Assembly: GCA_964452575.1 (NCBI GenBank)
Contig: CAYVMN010000045.1
Location: forward strand, 1-24,096
Direction of reading: 5' to 3'
Length of the DNA stretch: 24,096 bases
From: CAYVMN01 sp964452575
Lineage (GTDB): Bacteria; Desulfobacterota; DSM-4660; Desulfatiglandales; Desulfatiglandaceae
In this document: piece after piece, positions 1 through 8,198 of the stretch
Numbering within the stretch: position 1 is the first letter of the stretch
Layout: every line of letters starts with the position of its first letter
The notes under the pieces: model-generated
Databases searched by the model: none
Told to the model about the DNA's origin: nothing
What the model saw: only the letters and a program-made list of their open reading frames with translations
Translations under genes and position numbers: made by a program

Positions 1-67
1 AGTCCCACCATATTTCAGACTCTGGATTTACCTCCCAGAACCGCTCGATAACGCTTTTCCTAGCCAT
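1..67 (-). CDS. 5' end of an unidentified gene, cut by the window edge
   Basis: An ATG at 67-65 is preceded by a strong ribosome binding site (TAAGGAGGAA, complement of 71-80) and opens a frame that stays open for 22 codons to the window edge. It follows the SDR stop codon by 43 bases on the same strand, so it is probably the next gene of the long minus-strand operon. The visible peptide is rich in charged and aromatic residues and ends in EIWWD. This vaguely recalls the N-terminus of some transaldolase-like proteins, but that is a memory of a motif and not a supported assignment. The product is left unnamed. Confidence 0.6.
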   Translation of the reverse strand, partial: MARKSVIERFWEVNPESEIWWD

Positions 68-110
68 TTTTTCCTCCTTATTTGTCCCGATGTTGAATCT
101 TATCCACCCC

Positions 111-884
111 CTAACGGAGGTATCGGCCTCCATTTACATCAATTGTGATCCCCGTTACATAGCTCGACTCGTCGGATGCCAAAAATAGGACAACTGATGC
201 GACCTCCTCAGGCGTACCCAGCCTGCCAAGGGGTATGGCAGAAAGGACCCTTTTCTTTTCCTCCTCGCTCTTCTTTTCCCACAGGGATTGAACCCTTTGC
301 CCTGTAAGGGTCACGGTGGGTGCCACGGCGTTGACCCGTATGGCGAGCTTTCCCAAATCATAGGCCAGCTGCCTGGTCAAGCCCTCCACCCCTGCCTTGG
401 CCGCAGTATATTGAACCCCGGCAAGGGAGGCCCGCCAGTGGCCCGCAAGGGCAGAAATGTTCACAATTGCCCCGCCTCCCTGCTCTGCCATCACCGGGGC
501 AACCGCCTGGCAGAAGAGAAAGGCCCCTTTCAGGTTAACACCCACCACTAGATCCCAGTCCTTTTCCTCTATGTCTTGGAGCAAATGGGGGGTGTGGAGG
601 GCCCCGCCCGCGTTGTTTACAAGGATATCTATCCGACCCCATTGGGCCTTTATCTCTCGAACGAGATCGTTGACCTGTGTCTTATCGGTCACGTCCACAG
701 GCCGGCCAATCGCACGGTCCCCATTTCTGTCTATTTTTCGAGTGGCCTCCCTTGCCATATCCCCCTGAATGTCTGCGATGACCACCAGGGCTCCCTCCCC
801 GTGAAGGGCCTTGGAAATAGCAAAACCCATGCCCTGGGCTGCTCCGGTGACAATGGCTACCCTCTTGTCAAGGCGCTCGCACAT
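111..884 (-). CDS. SDR-family NAD(P)-dependent oxidoreductase
   Basis: A 257-residue classical short-chain dehydrogenase that probably oxidises or reduces a hydroxyl/keto group on a pathway intermediate in the cytoplasm. The nucleotide-binding motif TGAAQGMG is at residues 13-20, an Asp ends the second beta strand (VVIAD, about 38) and favours NAD(H), NNAG is at 90-93, and the catalytic Ser144, Tyr159 and Lys163 are present (YTAAK). Length is normal for the family. The ATG at 884 is chosen because GGGAGGAGG lies just upstream; an in-frame start at 917 would overlap the preceding gene. It sits 13 bases after the Tm-1-like gene, within the long operon. The substrate cannot be told from sequence. 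Confidence 0.9.
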   Translation of the reverse strand: MCERLDKRVAIVTGAAQGMGFAISKALHGEGALVVIADIQGDMAREATRKIDRNGDRAIGRPVDVTDKTQVNDLVREIKAQWGRIDILVNNAGGALHTPHLLQDIEEKDWDLVVGVNLKGAFLFCQAVAPVMAEQGGGAIVNISALAGHWRASLAGVQYTAAKAGVEGLTRQLAYDLGKLAIRVNAVAPTVTLTGQRVQSLWEKKSEEEKKRVLSAIPLGRLGTPEEVASVVLFLASDESSYVTGITIDVNGGRYLR

Positions 885-897
885 AAGCCCTCCTCCC

Positions 898-2139
898 TCA
901 GGCGTTTGAAGGCCCATGGTGTCTCATGACGGACAGAAATTCCTCTACCAGGGGATCGATGAATTCCGGGTCGTTAATGTGTGCATCCAGTTCGGTTACC
1001 GGTATCCGGTTGCTTAAATGCGCCTTAAGGGCGTCGATAAAGGCCTGGTTTCCATCAGGCTCCCAGTGCGGCAGGCCCGCCCTATCGGGATATGAAAAAC
1101 CTTTGAGTGGGATGAATATATGGGTAGGTCCTTTGGCCCGGTTCAGCCTTTCCGCAACCAGTCTGCCGACCTCCTTCAGTTCCTCCGGGCTCAGGCGAAC
1201 GAGGGTGAGGTTCGGATTGTGAACAATGAATTTCCGTGATCTCATATCCGGCGAAAGGCCCTCAAGGGGTCCCAGGACCACATAATTGATGCTGCCCGGC
1301 GCGACAATCTGGGGAATTCCTGCCTCCCCGGCCGCCTGAAGCCTGTCCTCCCGTATGGCGCCATGCAGTCCACCCACAAAGCGGTCGCCGATCTCATGGA
1401 GGTTAAGGTCAAGTACCCCCCTGAACCTTCCTTCACGAATCAGGTCCTCCATGGCTATCCCGCCTGTGCCGTTCTGGTGGAATGTAACCACCTCAAATCC
1501 CATATGCTCCAGGCTCCTCTTACAGCGCAAGGCCCCCGGCGTGGTCGTTCCCAGCATGGAAAGGGCAACCGGGATGCCGCTAGGCCGTAGGAAATTCTCC
1601 CCGAGGTCTTCCAGCATACCGCAGATGGCTCCGGCAGCATTTTGCAATATGCGTCTTGTCAAGAAGTTGAGCCCCTGGAGGTCTGCGACGGAATGCATCA
1701 TGGTTATGTCTTTGGTCCCCACGTAAGGGCCAAAGGTGGCACGGCCCGATGCAACCGTGGAGACCATCAGCCTGGGAACGCCTATGGGGAGCGAACGCAT
1801 GGCCGAACAAGCAATGTCCGTTCCCTGGGCGCCCCCTATACCGATCACCCCCTGAAAGCGTCCTTGCTGATACATCTCTTTACAGATAACCTTCGCGCCC
1901 TGAATCATGTTGAGGATACACCTGCCCTTGTCGCCAGTTGCCACCGCCTCGGAGAGTGGCATGCCCCCACGTGCAGCAACCTCGGTTTGAGCGATGTCTA
2001 CGGGGGAGCGGGGAGGGGCGAGGATACCTGTGTCCATGGTGACCACAGAGGGCCCCCGGGCCTCGATACACTCTTTCAGAAACAAGGCCTCTTCTTCCTT
2101 TGTATCGAATGTGGCAATCAGCAAAACGGCCTTATCCAT
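898..2139 (-). CDS. Tm-1-like ATP-binding / UPF0261 family protein
   Basis: A protein of about 413 residues that matches the UPF0261 (Tm-1-like) family along its length. It opens with the family's strand followed by FDTKEEE, has the glycine-rich GIGGAQGTD segment near residue 105, then TVASGRATFGPYVGT and TTTPG. The family is related to the N-terminal half of the tomato Tm-1 resistance protein, which binds ATP; its bacterial role is not established, though I recall such genes lying among catabolic genes. The ATG at 2139 gives the usual short N-terminus; a GTG at 2154 would add five residues, and neither has a convincing ribosome binding site. A 77-base gap separates it from the upstream cupin gene, the SDR follows after 13 bases, and no reaction is claimed. 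Confidence 0.85.
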   Translation of the reverse strand: MDKAVLLIATFDTKEEEALFLKECIEARGPSVVTMDTGILAPPRSPVDIAQTEVAARGGMPLSEAVATGDKGRCILNMIQGAKVICKEMYQQGRFQGVIGIGGAQGTDIACSAMRSLPIGVPRLMVSTVASGRATFGPYVGTKDITMMHSVADLQGLNFLTRRILQNAAGAICGMLEDLGENFLRPSGIPVALSMLGTTTPGALRCKRSLEHMGFEVVTFHQNGTGGIAMEDLIREGRFRGVLDLNLHEIGDRFVGGLHGAIREDRLQAAGEAGIPQIVAPGSINYVVLGPLEGLSPDMRSRKFIVHNPNLTLVRLSPEELKEVGRLVAERLNRAKGPTHIFIPLKGFSYPDRAGLPHWEPDGNQAFIDALKAHLSNRIPVTELDAHINDPEFIDPLVEEFLSVMRHHGPSNA

Positions 2140-2231
2140 AGATTTCTTGTCCACGGGCTATCCCGATGCCTATCCTTTTTCTTCCCTTAGGATGAAGAGT
2201 CCCCAATACAGGAAGGGCAGTGGTCGTAACA

Positions 2232-2621
2232 TCACTCGACAATCTCGTAGCCTGCGGCTCGAAGGGATGGACGGGTATAGAGAAAGAGGATCTCGCACGC
2301 CTCATCAAAGGGGTTATAGGCCCAATGCACTGCCCCCCTTGGTACCCAAATGGTATCCCCCTTGACCATTTCCGCCTCCTGATCCTTTACACCGCCGATC
2401 ATCTTGCCTGAGAGGATATACATGACTTCCTCTGCCTCATCGTGGACATGCCTCTTGTGAAAGGACATCTTTGGTTCAAATCGGGCGTAGGCAAATGTGA
2501 TATCCTCTGCTCCCACCCTTTCGCCATCAACGAGCACGAGACGCGTGGTATGTTCAAGATCCTTTATCGGCTCATTCCTTCCATCTTCCAGTTTCAGGAT
2601 GTATTTGTTCTTATACTTCAC
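2232..2621 (-). CDS. Cupin-domain protein A (single-domain cupin)
   Basis: A 129-residue single cupin barrel. Cupin motif 1 is visible as HKRHVHDEAEEVMYILSG (metal-binding His, His and Glu) and motif 2 as GDTIWVPRGAVHW with its His. Such small cupins bind Fe, Mn or Zn and act as isomerases, decarboxylases, dioxygenases or ligand sensors; sequence alone does not say which. The start is GTG at 2621, which overlaps the TGA of the upstream FAD oxidoreductase (GTGA, 4 bases) and has AAGGAGGA about 8 bases upstream, inside that gene. Translational coupling to the flavoprotein is therefore likely. It mirrors cupin B on the other side of the flavoprotein block. Confidence 0.88.
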   Translation of the reverse strand: MKYKNKYILKLEDGRNEPIKDLEHTTRLVLVDGERVGAEDITFAYARFEPKMSFHKRHVHDEAEEVMYILSGKMIGGVKDQEAEMVKGDTIWVPRGAVHWAYNPFDEACEILFLYTRPSLRAAGYEIVE

Positions 2622-4096
2622 GCGCTGATCCTCCTTTCACCCAAGACCAGAAAGGACCCATCCCCCTTTTTGGTCACCTCTCCGACCGGAATTCTCAGCT
2701 CCCTTGACAGGAGCCCTAAAACTGTCGGTCCGCAGAATCCACTCTGACAACGCCCCATCCCGGCCCGGGTTACGTGTTTGACCGCGTCCAGGGTATGGGC
2801 CCCGCGGCGGACGGCCTCCAGGACCTCGGCCTCGGAGACCCTTTCGCAGCGACAAATGATGTGCCCGAATTTCGGATTCGAGGCGATGATCTCGTCTTGT
2901 TTTTGAAGGCCTTCGGTAGCAAAACGAGGCCATGCCCGCCTCTTCTCCTGGAAGACCCTCTTTTCTTCCATCTCCAGCCCTTCATTAAAGAGGATCTTGA
3001 TCACCAGCTCTGCAATTCCTGGTGCCCCCGTGAGCCCTGGTGCCCCGGCGATGACATGGATAACACCAGGGGCATGTTCCGATGGCGCGATATAAAAGTC
3101 GTTTTTCTCTGTCATGGTATTACCGGCGAGGATCCCGGCAAAGCTGGTAATAATGTCTTTACCGGATAAGGCAGGGATCAATTCCTTTCCCAACTTCATG
3201 ATCTCGCGGATTCCATCCTGGTTTACCTTGGTATCGTACTTGTTTTCAGGTTTCGTGTAATGGATCCCGAGGATAAGATTGCCGTGGGCAGTCGGTGCAA
3301 CATTCTGGCTATGACCCTCAGAAAGCGTGCCGAATATCATGTGACGGACAAGATGGGAAGCGGATTTATCGAAGATGGCCATGACCCCCTTTCTGAGGGT
3401 CAAGCGGATCTTGTGATCCTCGACCATCCAGGCGATTTGGTCCGCGAACAGCCCGGCGGCATTGACGATGAACTTTGTCCTGAAGGGGCCTCTTGAGGTC
3501 TGAACCACATATTTCTGCCCGCCTGTTTTTTGAATATTGAGGACAGAGGTATTGAGATGGAGACGCATACCATTTTGAACGCCGTTTTCCATCAGTGCGA
3601 AAGACCATTCAGGGGGATAAATCACGCCGAGGCCACGAATGTAGAGGGCTGCAACCGCCTTCCTTGTTACGTGGGGCTCCAGTTCCCGGATCCTGTCCGG
3701 ACCTATGATTTCGTAACCCCTTGCCCCATGCCCTTCCCCCTGCCTCTTGGCGGCCTCCAGATTCGGCATCTGAGAGGGCTCCAGGGCCAGCCAGAGCTCA
3801 TCTACCTCCCTGTATGTCACGTCCAGTTGGCCTGCCAGCCGTCTGAACCTCACGGCAGCATCAAGGCATAACTTGCCCTTCAACGTCCCAGGAGGGCAGA
3901 AATCGGTCGAGTGAATCTGGGCCATTCCGGACTTCGTAACCCCAAACCCAGGGAACGACTCCTTTTCCAGGACTGCCCCCCGAATCTGAAATCTGGAGAG
4001 CTCACGGGCGATCATGGATCCGACGATACCCGCTCCAATCACAATGACATCAAATTCCCCGAGGCACGCGTTTCTTTTTGGGACAAGATCATTCAT
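2618..4096 (-). CDS. FAD-dependent oxidoreductase (DAO/GlpA type) with C-terminal BFD-like [2Fe-2S] domain, copy 1
   Basis: A 492-residue flavoprotein with the GlpA-type layout. The N-terminal FAD-binding motif IGAGIVGS is at residues 20-27, a DAO domain runs to about residue 380, and a C-terminal BFD-like domain carries Cys415, Cys417, Cys450 and Cys455 (CRC...CQSGFC), the usual ligands of a [2Fe-2S] cluster. Known relatives oxidise 2-hydroxy acids, glycerol 3-phosphate or amino acids and hand electrons to an iron-sulfur or flavin partner. It is a clear paralogue of the copy at 5739-7256 (long shared blocks such as YPPEW, APTAHGNL, FAGI, SEHAPGVIH). No Tat or Sec signal is seen. The ATG at 4096 has only a weak ribosome binding site. 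The substrate is unknown. Confidence 0.9.
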   Translation of the reverse strand: MNDLVPKRNACLGEFDVIVIGAGIVGSMIARELSRFQIRGAVLEKESFPGFGVTKSGMAQIHSTDFCPPGTLKGKLCLDAAVRFRRLAGQLDVTYREVDELWLALEPSQMPNLEAAKRQGEGHGARGYEIIGPDRIRELEPHVTRKAVAALYIRGLGVIYPPEWSFALMENGVQNGMRLHLNTSVLNIQKTGGQKYVVQTSRGPFRTKFIVNAAGLFADQIAWMVEDHKIRLTLRKGVMAIFDKSASHLVRHMIFGTLSEGHSQNVAPTAHGNLILGIHYTKPENKYDTKVNQDGIREIMKLGKELIPALSGKDIITSFAGILAGNTMTEKNDFYIAPSEHAPGVIHVIAGAPGLTGAPGIAELVIKILFNEGLEMEEKRVFQEKRRAWPRFATEGLQKQDEIIASNPKFGHIICRCERVSEAEVLEAVRRGAHTLDAVKHVTRAGMGRCQSGFCGPTVLGLLSRELRIPVGEVTKKGDGSFLVLGERRISA

Positions 4097-4137
4097 AGTT
4101 GAATCAAATCTCTATAGGCCGTAAGGTTCGGAAACCC

Positions 4138-4497
4138 TTACTCGAACATATCGTCCGATGCGATCACGTCGACCCCTTCGCATATGCCTGGGAGGATAAT
4201 CTGCCCGATCTCAACGGGGGGTCTAACCCTCACCTCGGACAATCGTACCATGGTCTTAAACAAATCACCTCTGGGAATCGGGGCCGAGGTTCGAACCGGC
4301 AAACGTCTGAAACGGCGACTCTCGGTCAAGACCGTTGTGGTCAGAATCCGTCTTGGGTCCCTGTATTCCTGCTCAATGTACGGTTTTCCCTTTTTGCACC
4401 CTTCCCCTTCTACACGAATCTGCCCCTTTTCTTCCCAGGCCTGTGCCGCGCAGCCCTTAGGGCATACGGTGCAGATTATCTCACGGGCATTGCCCAT
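4138..4497 (-). CDS. DUF1667 domain protein (small Cys-motif subunit)
   Basis: A 119-residue protein with an N-terminal Cys motif, Cys9, Cys12-Pro, Cys16 and Cys34 (CTVCPKGC...GC), characteristic of DUF1667 and resembling the iron-sulfur site at the start of molybdopterin enzymes. DUF1667 genes usually follow a GlpA-like DAO gene and a pyridine-nucleotide flavoprotein gene in anaerobes, which is the neighbourhood here, so it is probably a small electron-transfer or structural subunit of that complex (inference). The start is ATG 4497; the GAGGAGG ribosome binding site is formed by the last codons of the upstream gene, whose stop is 4 bases away, pointing to coupled translation. Confidence 0.87.
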   Translation of the reverse strand: MGNAREIICTVCPKGCAAQAWEEKGQIRVEGEGCKKGKPYIEQEYRDPRRILTTTVLTESRRFRRLPVRTSAPIPRGDLFKTMVRLSEVRVRPPVEIGQIILPGICEGVDVIASDDMFE

Positions 4498-4501
4498 GGT
4501 C

Positions 4502-5752
4502 CTAAACCTCCTCGCATTTCACGCGCAATGACTTCTCCGAGGGTCCAATTTCCTGCAAGACCTTCCGGGGTATTTTGAACCGGATCATTTCACCGGGTCT
4601 GGCGCAGGCGTAGGTCTTGTGCAAGACGTCACCCACATGCACCCTTGTTTTGCCCATGGGTTCCTTGACGCGCAGGTTGATCCACACATCGTGCCTCTGG
4701 GTGCAACGATGCGGAACCAGCTGCCCGATATTGGAATCCGGAGCAAGATCGATCACTGCCTCAGGGGCACGCGGTTCGCCCTTGACCCTGAGATACGCCC
4801 CTTTGGCCGCAAGCTCACCCTCGCGAGAGACATTATCCACCATGTCGTTCACATGGAGGACGTTGCCACAGGCGAAAAGGCCAGGGATGCTGGTCTCCAT
4901 GAGTTCGTCCACGAAGGCGCCGCCACTTCTCGGGTCTATGGACACGCCCGCCATCTTTGACAACTCGTTTTCAGGGATCAGTCCTACGGAAAGGAGCAGG
5001 GTATCACAAGGGATGAACTGTTCAGAGCCGTTTATTGGGCTTCTCTTTTCATCCACCCGCACCGCTGTGACTCCTTCCACGCGGTACTCCCCATGGATCT
5101 CGGCAACGGTGTGCCCCAACCTGAGTGGTATGTTGAAATCATGGAGGCACTGTACCTCATTTCGAATCAATCCACTTGTATACGGGAGTATTTCCAGCAC
5201 AGCAGGAACCTTGACCCCTTCCAGGGTGAGCCTCCTTGCCATAATCATGCCGATGTCTCCTGAACCGAGAATCACTACCTCTCTTCCCGGGATTAGACCC
5301 TCGATATTGATCAGCCTCTGGGCATGGCCCGCCGTGAATATCCCGGCAGGCCGGGTCCCCGGGATCCCTAGGGCCCCACGGGTACGCTCCCTGCACCCCA
5401 TTGCCAGGATGATCGCTTTGCAGGCATATTCCCTCAGCCCTTTGTGACCACTCACCACCTTCAGGGATCTGTCCCTGGTCAACTCCAGGACCGTGCTATC
5501 CAACTCAATATCAACGCCGAGCTTCTCGGCCTTCTTGACGTAGCGATTGGCATACTCAGGGCCTGTCAGGTCTTCCTTGAATTTCTCGAGACCAAAGCCA
5601 CTGTGGATACATTGCTTGAGGATCCCTCCGGGACGTTCATCCCTCTCAAACACGACCAGGTCCTTAATCCCTAGCTCTATGGCCCTGACAGCCGCAGCCA
5701 GCCCGGCAGGCCCTGACCCGATAACGGCCAGATCGAGATTATACCTTTGCAC
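4502..5752 (-). CDS. NAD(P)/FAD-dependent oxidoreductase (pyridine nucleotide-disulfide family, GlpB/HcnB-like)
   Basis: A 416-residue two-dinucleotide-domain flavoprotein. FAD-binding GSGPAG is at residues 12-17, ATP-type signature LAMGCRER at about 116-123, a second Rossmann motif LGSGDIGM at 162-169, and the FAD-closing motif GLFACGNVLH follows later. Cys48 lies in GGILKQC, a position conserved in this GlpA/sarcosine-oxidase-alpha-like group. In the family it transfers electrons between the DAO subunit and NAD(P) or another carrier. The start is GTG 5752, overlapping the end of the upstream FAD oxidoreductase gene by 14 bases, with GAGGGA just upstream. It lies between the two DAO paralogues and probably serves both (inference). 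Confidence 0.9.
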   Translation of the reverse strand: MQRYNLDLAVIGSGPAGLAAAVRAIELGIKDLVVFERDERPGGILKQCIHSGFGLEKFKEDLTGPEYANRYVKKAEKLGVDIELDSTVLELTRDRSLKVVSGHKGLREYACKAIILAMGCRERTRGALGIPGTRPAGIFTAGHAQRLINIEGLIPGREVVILGSGDIGMIMARRLTLEGVKVPAVLEILPYTSGLIRNEVQCLHDFNIPLRLGHTVAEIHGEYRVEGVTAVRVDEKRSPINGSEQFIPCDTLLLSVGLIPENELSKMAGVSIDPRSGGAFVDELMETSIPGLFACGNVLHVNDMVDNVSREGELAAKGAYLRVKGEPRAPEAVIDLAPDSNIGQLVPHRCTQRHDVWINLRVKEPMGKTRVHVGDVLHKTYACARPGEMIRFKIPRKVLQEIGPSEKSLRVKCEEV

Positions 5753-7256
5753 TCCCTCTTACTCCCTGATCAAGAGAGGCCTTGGCCCCTGATAGTCCTG
5801 CCACGATAAATGATCCATGTCCCTTCTTGGTCACCTGATCGAGGGGGATATTCAGCTCTTTGTGTAAGAGCCGGAGCACGGTGGGGCCACAAAATCCGCC
5901 CTGGCAACGGCCCATACCGGCGCGAGTCAGGTGCTTGACCGAATCTAGGGTCCCGGCCCCACGGTGAATGGCTTCCACAATCTCGGACTCGGTCACATTC
6001 TCGCACCGACAAGTAATGTGCCCGGATCTGGCGTCAGAGGCAATCAAGGCCGATTGCTCCTCCCATGAACAGAAACGGAATTGTCTCCAAGACCTCCGCT
6101 GCCCCTGGAAATCAGGCCTCTCTTCCATTTGGCAACCCTCAGCTGCGAGCATTCCGACCACCAGATCCGCCACAGCAGGGGCGGCCGTGAGTCCAGGCGA
6201 GCCGATAACTGCGTGGATCACGCCCGGGGCATGCTCGGAGGGGGATATGTAGAAATCTCCCTTTTCCATCTTGTTGTTTTCGCTCCGGATGCCCGCAAAG
6301 CTCGTGATAATATCCTTTTCCGATAAGGCGGGGACAAGCTCCCTTCCCATATTCATAACCTCCTGGAGCTTTTCCCTGTCTACCCCGGTATCGAACTTGC
6401 CCGCGGGTACGGTGAAATGGCCGAGGCCCACGATCAGGTTGCCATGGGCCGTCGGCGCCACAACCTGACTGTGTTTTCCGGAGAAGGTCCCGTAAACCAT
6501 ATGCCGTATGAGGTGCGAGACGGACTTGTCCAGTATGGCCATGGTCCCCTTTGTGAGTGTCAGCCGGATGTCGTGATCGCCCACCATTGCAGCGATCTCG
6601 TCTGCAAAAAGCCCTGCCGCATTGACAATATACTGCGTTCTAAAGGGACCTCGCGATGTACAGATCAAGTATGTGCCAGATGCCTCTCGTTGTATATCCA
6701 AGACCGAGGTGTTGAGATACAGCCGGGCGCCATTTTGAACCGCATTTTCAGCGAGTGCAAATGCCCATTCCGGGGGGTAGACGGCCCCCAGCCCACGGAC
6801 ATACAAGGCCGCCACTGCCTTTTTCGTCACATTGGGTTCCAACTCGCGGATTCTCTCAGGACCGATGATCGCAAAGCTCTTTGCCCCGAACTCCTCTCCC
6901 CGCCTTTTGGCCTCTTCGAAACCGGGAATCTGAGAGGCTTCGAGGGCCAGCCATAACTCATCCACCTCCCGGAATTTGACGTCCAGTTTGTCCGCGAGAC
7001 CCTTGAAACGGCTGGGCGCATTGAGACACAATCGGCCTTTCAGGGTACCTGACGGACAGAAATCAGGGGCGTGCATCAGGGACAGGCCGGACCTGCTGAC
7101 GCCAAATCCCGGGCAAGGTTCCTTATCCACAATGGCGACTCGAACATTGAATCGTGACATCTCCCGTGCGATCCATGCGCCGATGATTCCGGCGCCGATG
7201 ACGGTGACATCATAATCGTCCTGATAAGAATCTTGCGGGGACACGTCCTCACTCAC
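5739..7256 (-). CDS. FAD-dependent oxidoreductase (DAO/GlpA type) with C-terminal BFD-like [2Fe-2S] domain, copy 2
   Basis: A 505-residue paralogue of the gene at 2618-4096 with the same layout: FAD motif IGAGIIGA near residue 20, a DAO domain, and a BFD-like domain with Cys416, Cys418, Cys451 and Cys456 (CRC...CQGGFC). It has about 13 extra residues at the C-terminus. The two copies are similar throughout, yet diverged enough that a recent duplication is unlikely. The start is taken as GTG 7256, 19 bases after the cupin B stop; the ribosome binding site is poor and the N-terminus is uncertain by a few codons. It is probably an oxidase/dehydrogenase of a hydroxy or amino acid-like intermediate, with the same partner flavoprotein as copy 1 (inference). 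Confidence 0.9.
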   Translation of the reverse strand: MSEDVSPQDSYQDDYDVTVIGAGIIGAWIAREMSRFNVRVAIVDKEPCPGFGVSRSGLSLMHAPDFCPSGTLKGRLCLNAPSRFKGLADKLDVKFREVDELWLALEASQIPGFEEAKRRGEEFGAKSFAIIGPERIRELEPNVTKKAVAALYVRGLGAVYPPEWAFALAENAVQNGARLYLNTSVLDIQREASGTYLICTSRGPFRTQYIVNAAGLFADEIAAMVGDHDIRLTLTKGTMAILDKSVSHLIRHMVYGTFSGKHSQVVAPTAHGNLIVGLGHFTVPAGKFDTGVDREKLQEVMNMGRELVPALSEKDIITSFAGIRSENNKMEKGDFYISPSEHAPGVIHAVIGSPGLTAAPAVADLVVGMLAAEGCQMEERPDFQGQRRSWRQFRFCSWEEQSALIASDARSGHITCRCENVTESEIVEAIHRGAGTLDSVKHLTRAGMGRCQGGFCGPTVLRLLHKELNIPLDQVTKKGHGSFIVAGLSGAKASLDQGVRGSAKV

Positions 7257-7275
7257 TGTCTAGTGCCGTCCCCAT

Positions 7276-7617
7276 CTATTTGGTGGCCGGTGAAAAGACG
7301 TTGTAGAGAAAGAGCTCTTGTTCCACGTTCCTGATGGCATGAAGGGTATTTGGCGGAACCATAACGACCATCTGGGACTCGAGTGGAAACTCCCCTTTTC
7401 CATCGATGAACATGGTGGCCTTGCCTTCGAGTACATAGAGCAGATCTGGCTGGTCCCTGTGCACGTGATCCGGCAGGGTCACGCCTTTCTCGAGGCGCAC
7501 CTTCATGACCGTTATGGGGGATCCATCTTTCTCTCGGGTGAGGATCCATTTGATCTTTCCCTTGTCTGTCATGAAATGATCTTCCCATTTTAAATCGGAT
7601 ATCTTTTTTGCGTACAT
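7276..7617 (-). CDS. Cupin-domain protein B
   Basis: A 113-residue single-domain cupin. Motif 1 is seen in GVTLPDHVHRDQPDLLYVLEG (His-x-His, with Asp where many cupins have Glu) and motif 2 around MVVMVPPNTLHAI. It is small, soluble and has no signal peptide. The ATG at 7617 is preceded by purine-rich AAAGGAGAAAGAAAGGAT. A frame that opens further upstream on the same strand (to 7642) is a different reading frame and not this protein. It lies 21 bases after the four-cluster ferredoxin and 19 bases before FAD oxidoreductase copy 2. Its role could be metal-dependent isomerisation or hydrolysis of a pathway intermediate, or ligand sensing; neither is shown. Confidence 0.83.
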   Translation of the reverse strand: MYAKKISDLKWEDHFMTDKGKIKWILTREKDGSPITVMKVRLEKGVTLPDHVHRDQPDLLYVLEGKATMFIDGKGEFPLESQMVVMVPPNTLHAIRNVEQELFLYNVFSPATK

Positions 7618-7638
7618 ATCCTTTCTTTCTCCTTTCTT

Positions 7639-8196
7639 TCACCCTAAGGCCTTATGATATTGGAAAAGACCCTGGCCTTTGATCGTATCAAAAAGATACG
7701 TCACTAATCCGGCCCTCTTTGTCTTCTTGCCGGCGATTCGCGATCGTAGTTTCTCTTCGCTAAGGACATCGAGTGCCCTCCCCATACAGGTATGAACACA
7801 GCCCGGTTTTTTCCCGTCATTGAGGCGATCCAGACAGAAGTTGCATTTTCCGACGATCCCCTTTTCCCGGTTGAATTCCAGCGCACCATAGGGGCATACG
7901 TTCACGCAGGCCTGGCACAGAACGCAAAGCTCATGATTCAGCAGGACGATCCCGTCCTCGTTCTTCTGGATAGCGCCGTCCACCGGACATACCTTCGCAC
8001 AGACGGGGTCTTCACAGTGGACGCATCGCTGATGCAAGAAATCGAGGATCAGGTCTTCCCCCTCACACCTGGGCCCCACCTGCACCACGCGGGTCCAGGG
8101 GTGGGAGGGGAGGCCGTTCTCCTGCATGCACGCGACTTCACAGGCATGACAGTATACGCATCGATCCACATCAAACAAAAAATTATATCTGGGCAT
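7639..8196 (-). CDS. 4Fe-4S ferredoxin subunit (DmsB/HycB-like, four clusters)
   Basis: A 185-residue iron-sulfur protein with four Cys groups: Cys13, 16, 19, 23 (CVYCHACEVAC), then CVHCEDPVCAKVCP, CVLCQACVNVCP, and a last set CNFC...CVHTC. This is the electron-transfer subunit layout of DMSO-reductase-family enzymes (DmsB, PhsB, HycB, FdhB). It starts 2 bases after the stop of the bis-MGD subunit with GAGGGG upstream, so the two are almost surely made together as a catalytic plus electron-transfer pair. There is no transmembrane segment or signal peptide, and no membrane anchor gene nearby, which suggests a soluble cytoplasmic complex. Confidence 0.92.
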   Translation of the reverse strand: MPRYNFLFDVDRCVYCHACEVACMQENGLPSHPWTRVVQVGPRCEGEDLILDFLHQRCVHCEDPVCAKVCPVDGAIQKNEDGIVLLNHELCVLCQACVNVCPYGALEFNREKGIVGKCNFCLDRLNDGKKPGCVHTCMGRALDVLSEEKLRSRIAGKKTKRAGLVTYLFDTIKGQGLFQYHKALG

Positions 8197-8198
8197 GT

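Noticed and set aside
4617..5447. A 276-residue open frame on the plus strand.
   Set aside because: It is antisense to the pyridine-nucleotide flavoprotein, whose motifs are unmistakable; the plus-strand peptide is low-complexity Ser/Arg/Pro-rich.
7253..7642. A longer minus-strand frame covering cupin B.
   Set aside because: It is in a different frame, highly basic, and lacks the cupin motifs present in the frame 7276-7617.
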